From the NCBI RefSeq assembly GCF_001514305.1, contig NZ_KQ949088.1:155222-219221 (forward strand): 64,000 bases of DNA. Direction: 5' to 3'. This DNA is from Streptomyces dysideae. GTDB lineage: Bacteria > Actinomycetota > Actinomycetes > Streptomycetales > Streptomycetaceae. The translations under genes were made by a program, and so were the position numbers. The notes beneath the pieces are model-generated. The model searched no databases. It was not told where the DNA came from and saw nothing but the letters and a program-made list of their open reading frames with translations. Numbering within the stretch: the first letter of the stretch is position 1; each line of letters begins with the position of its first letter. This document shows, in pieces, positions 63,862-64,000 of the stretch.

Positions 63862-64000
63862 TGAACAGTTGTCTGGAACCGGATCTCAACCGGTCGGCAG
63901 CAGTGAATATCTATCAGCTTCTCGGAACTTCGATTTCGAAGAAGCCTCTCCCGATGATTCGGAAAAGAGTGACCGGTCAGTCCGGCTCGAAACTTCTGAT
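63862..64000 (+). other. Start of rRNA operon leader (16S gene beyond the window)
   Basis: The leader carries AT-rich segments and CTTCTCGGAACTTCGATTTC, and ends with the CGAAACTTCTGAT that in Streptomyces precedes the 16S gene processing sites. The 16S rRNA gene itself is not included. Confidence 0.75.

Noticed and set aside
63862..64000. Calling a 16S rRNA gene at the window edge
   Set aside because: Only leader sequence is present; the conserved 16S 5' end is not reached.

Overview
The window is a high-GC actinobacterial chromosome segment, almost certainly Streptomyces. The evidence is the codon use with GTG and TTG starts, a WhiB regulator, WhiJ-like XRE/DUF397 genes, five LytR-CpsA-Psr (LCP) proteins, LPXTG/LAXTG anchored proteins and the F420 ligases FbiA and FbiB. 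From memory, not from a search, the gene order matches the conserved S. coelicolor core region that ends at an rRNA operon. The set sahH, manA, manB, DUF3499, whiB, fbiA/fbiB, LCP and TIGR03089 also recalls the M. tuberculosis sahH to LCP block.

Layout. 0.2-4.1 kb: four overlapping secreted or cell-wall-anchored proteins. 4.2-5.0 kb: broken peptide transporter. 5.1-7.7 kb: two-component system and a GtrA protein. 7.9-12.1 kb: purK, purE, an M19 dipeptidase and a second M19 protein that has lost its active site. 12.1-16.0 kb: VOC protein, VOC remnant, CGNR regulator, UDP-glucose dehydrogenase and acyl-CoA dehydrogenase. 16.1-21.2 kb: accessory island of XRE-DUF5753, DUF397, DUF6879 and tiny proteins plus an ATPase. 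21.3-36.3 kb: thioesterase, five LCP ligases, amino-acid permease, copper-storage-like protein, methyltransferase remnant, glycosyltransferase, TIGR03089 protein and peptidoglycan amidase. 36.5-42.8 kb: sugar-nucleotide pyrophosphorylase, DNA glycosylase, F420 genes, cysteine dioxygenase and whiB. 43-48.1 kb: giant membrane glycosyltransferase and its secreted partner. 48.2-56.4 kb: zincin-like protein, DUF3499, dead lactate permease, manB, Trm112-like protein, SIS protein, manA and a cation transporter. 56.4-64 kb: signal peptidase-like protein, dead PTS permease, sahH, an unknown gene, an RDD protein, a SpoIIM-like protein and an rRNA operon promoter at the right edge.

Working together: ManA, ManB and the pyrophosphorylase can carry fructose-6-P to a GDP-mannose-type donor. 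Ugd supplies UDP-glucuronate. The two glycosyltransferases and the LCP proteins would build wall glycopolymers and attach them to peptidoglycan, and the amidase would act on the same wall. PurK and PurE belong to purine synthesis, SahH to the methyl cycle and FbiA/FbiB to F420 synthesis.

Five genes are remnants: a POT transporter, a VOC protein, a DUF574 methyltransferase, a lactate permease and a PTS EIIBCA. Decay of accessory transport genes around an intact core is therefore a clear theme. All family names come from reading motifs; nothing was searched.
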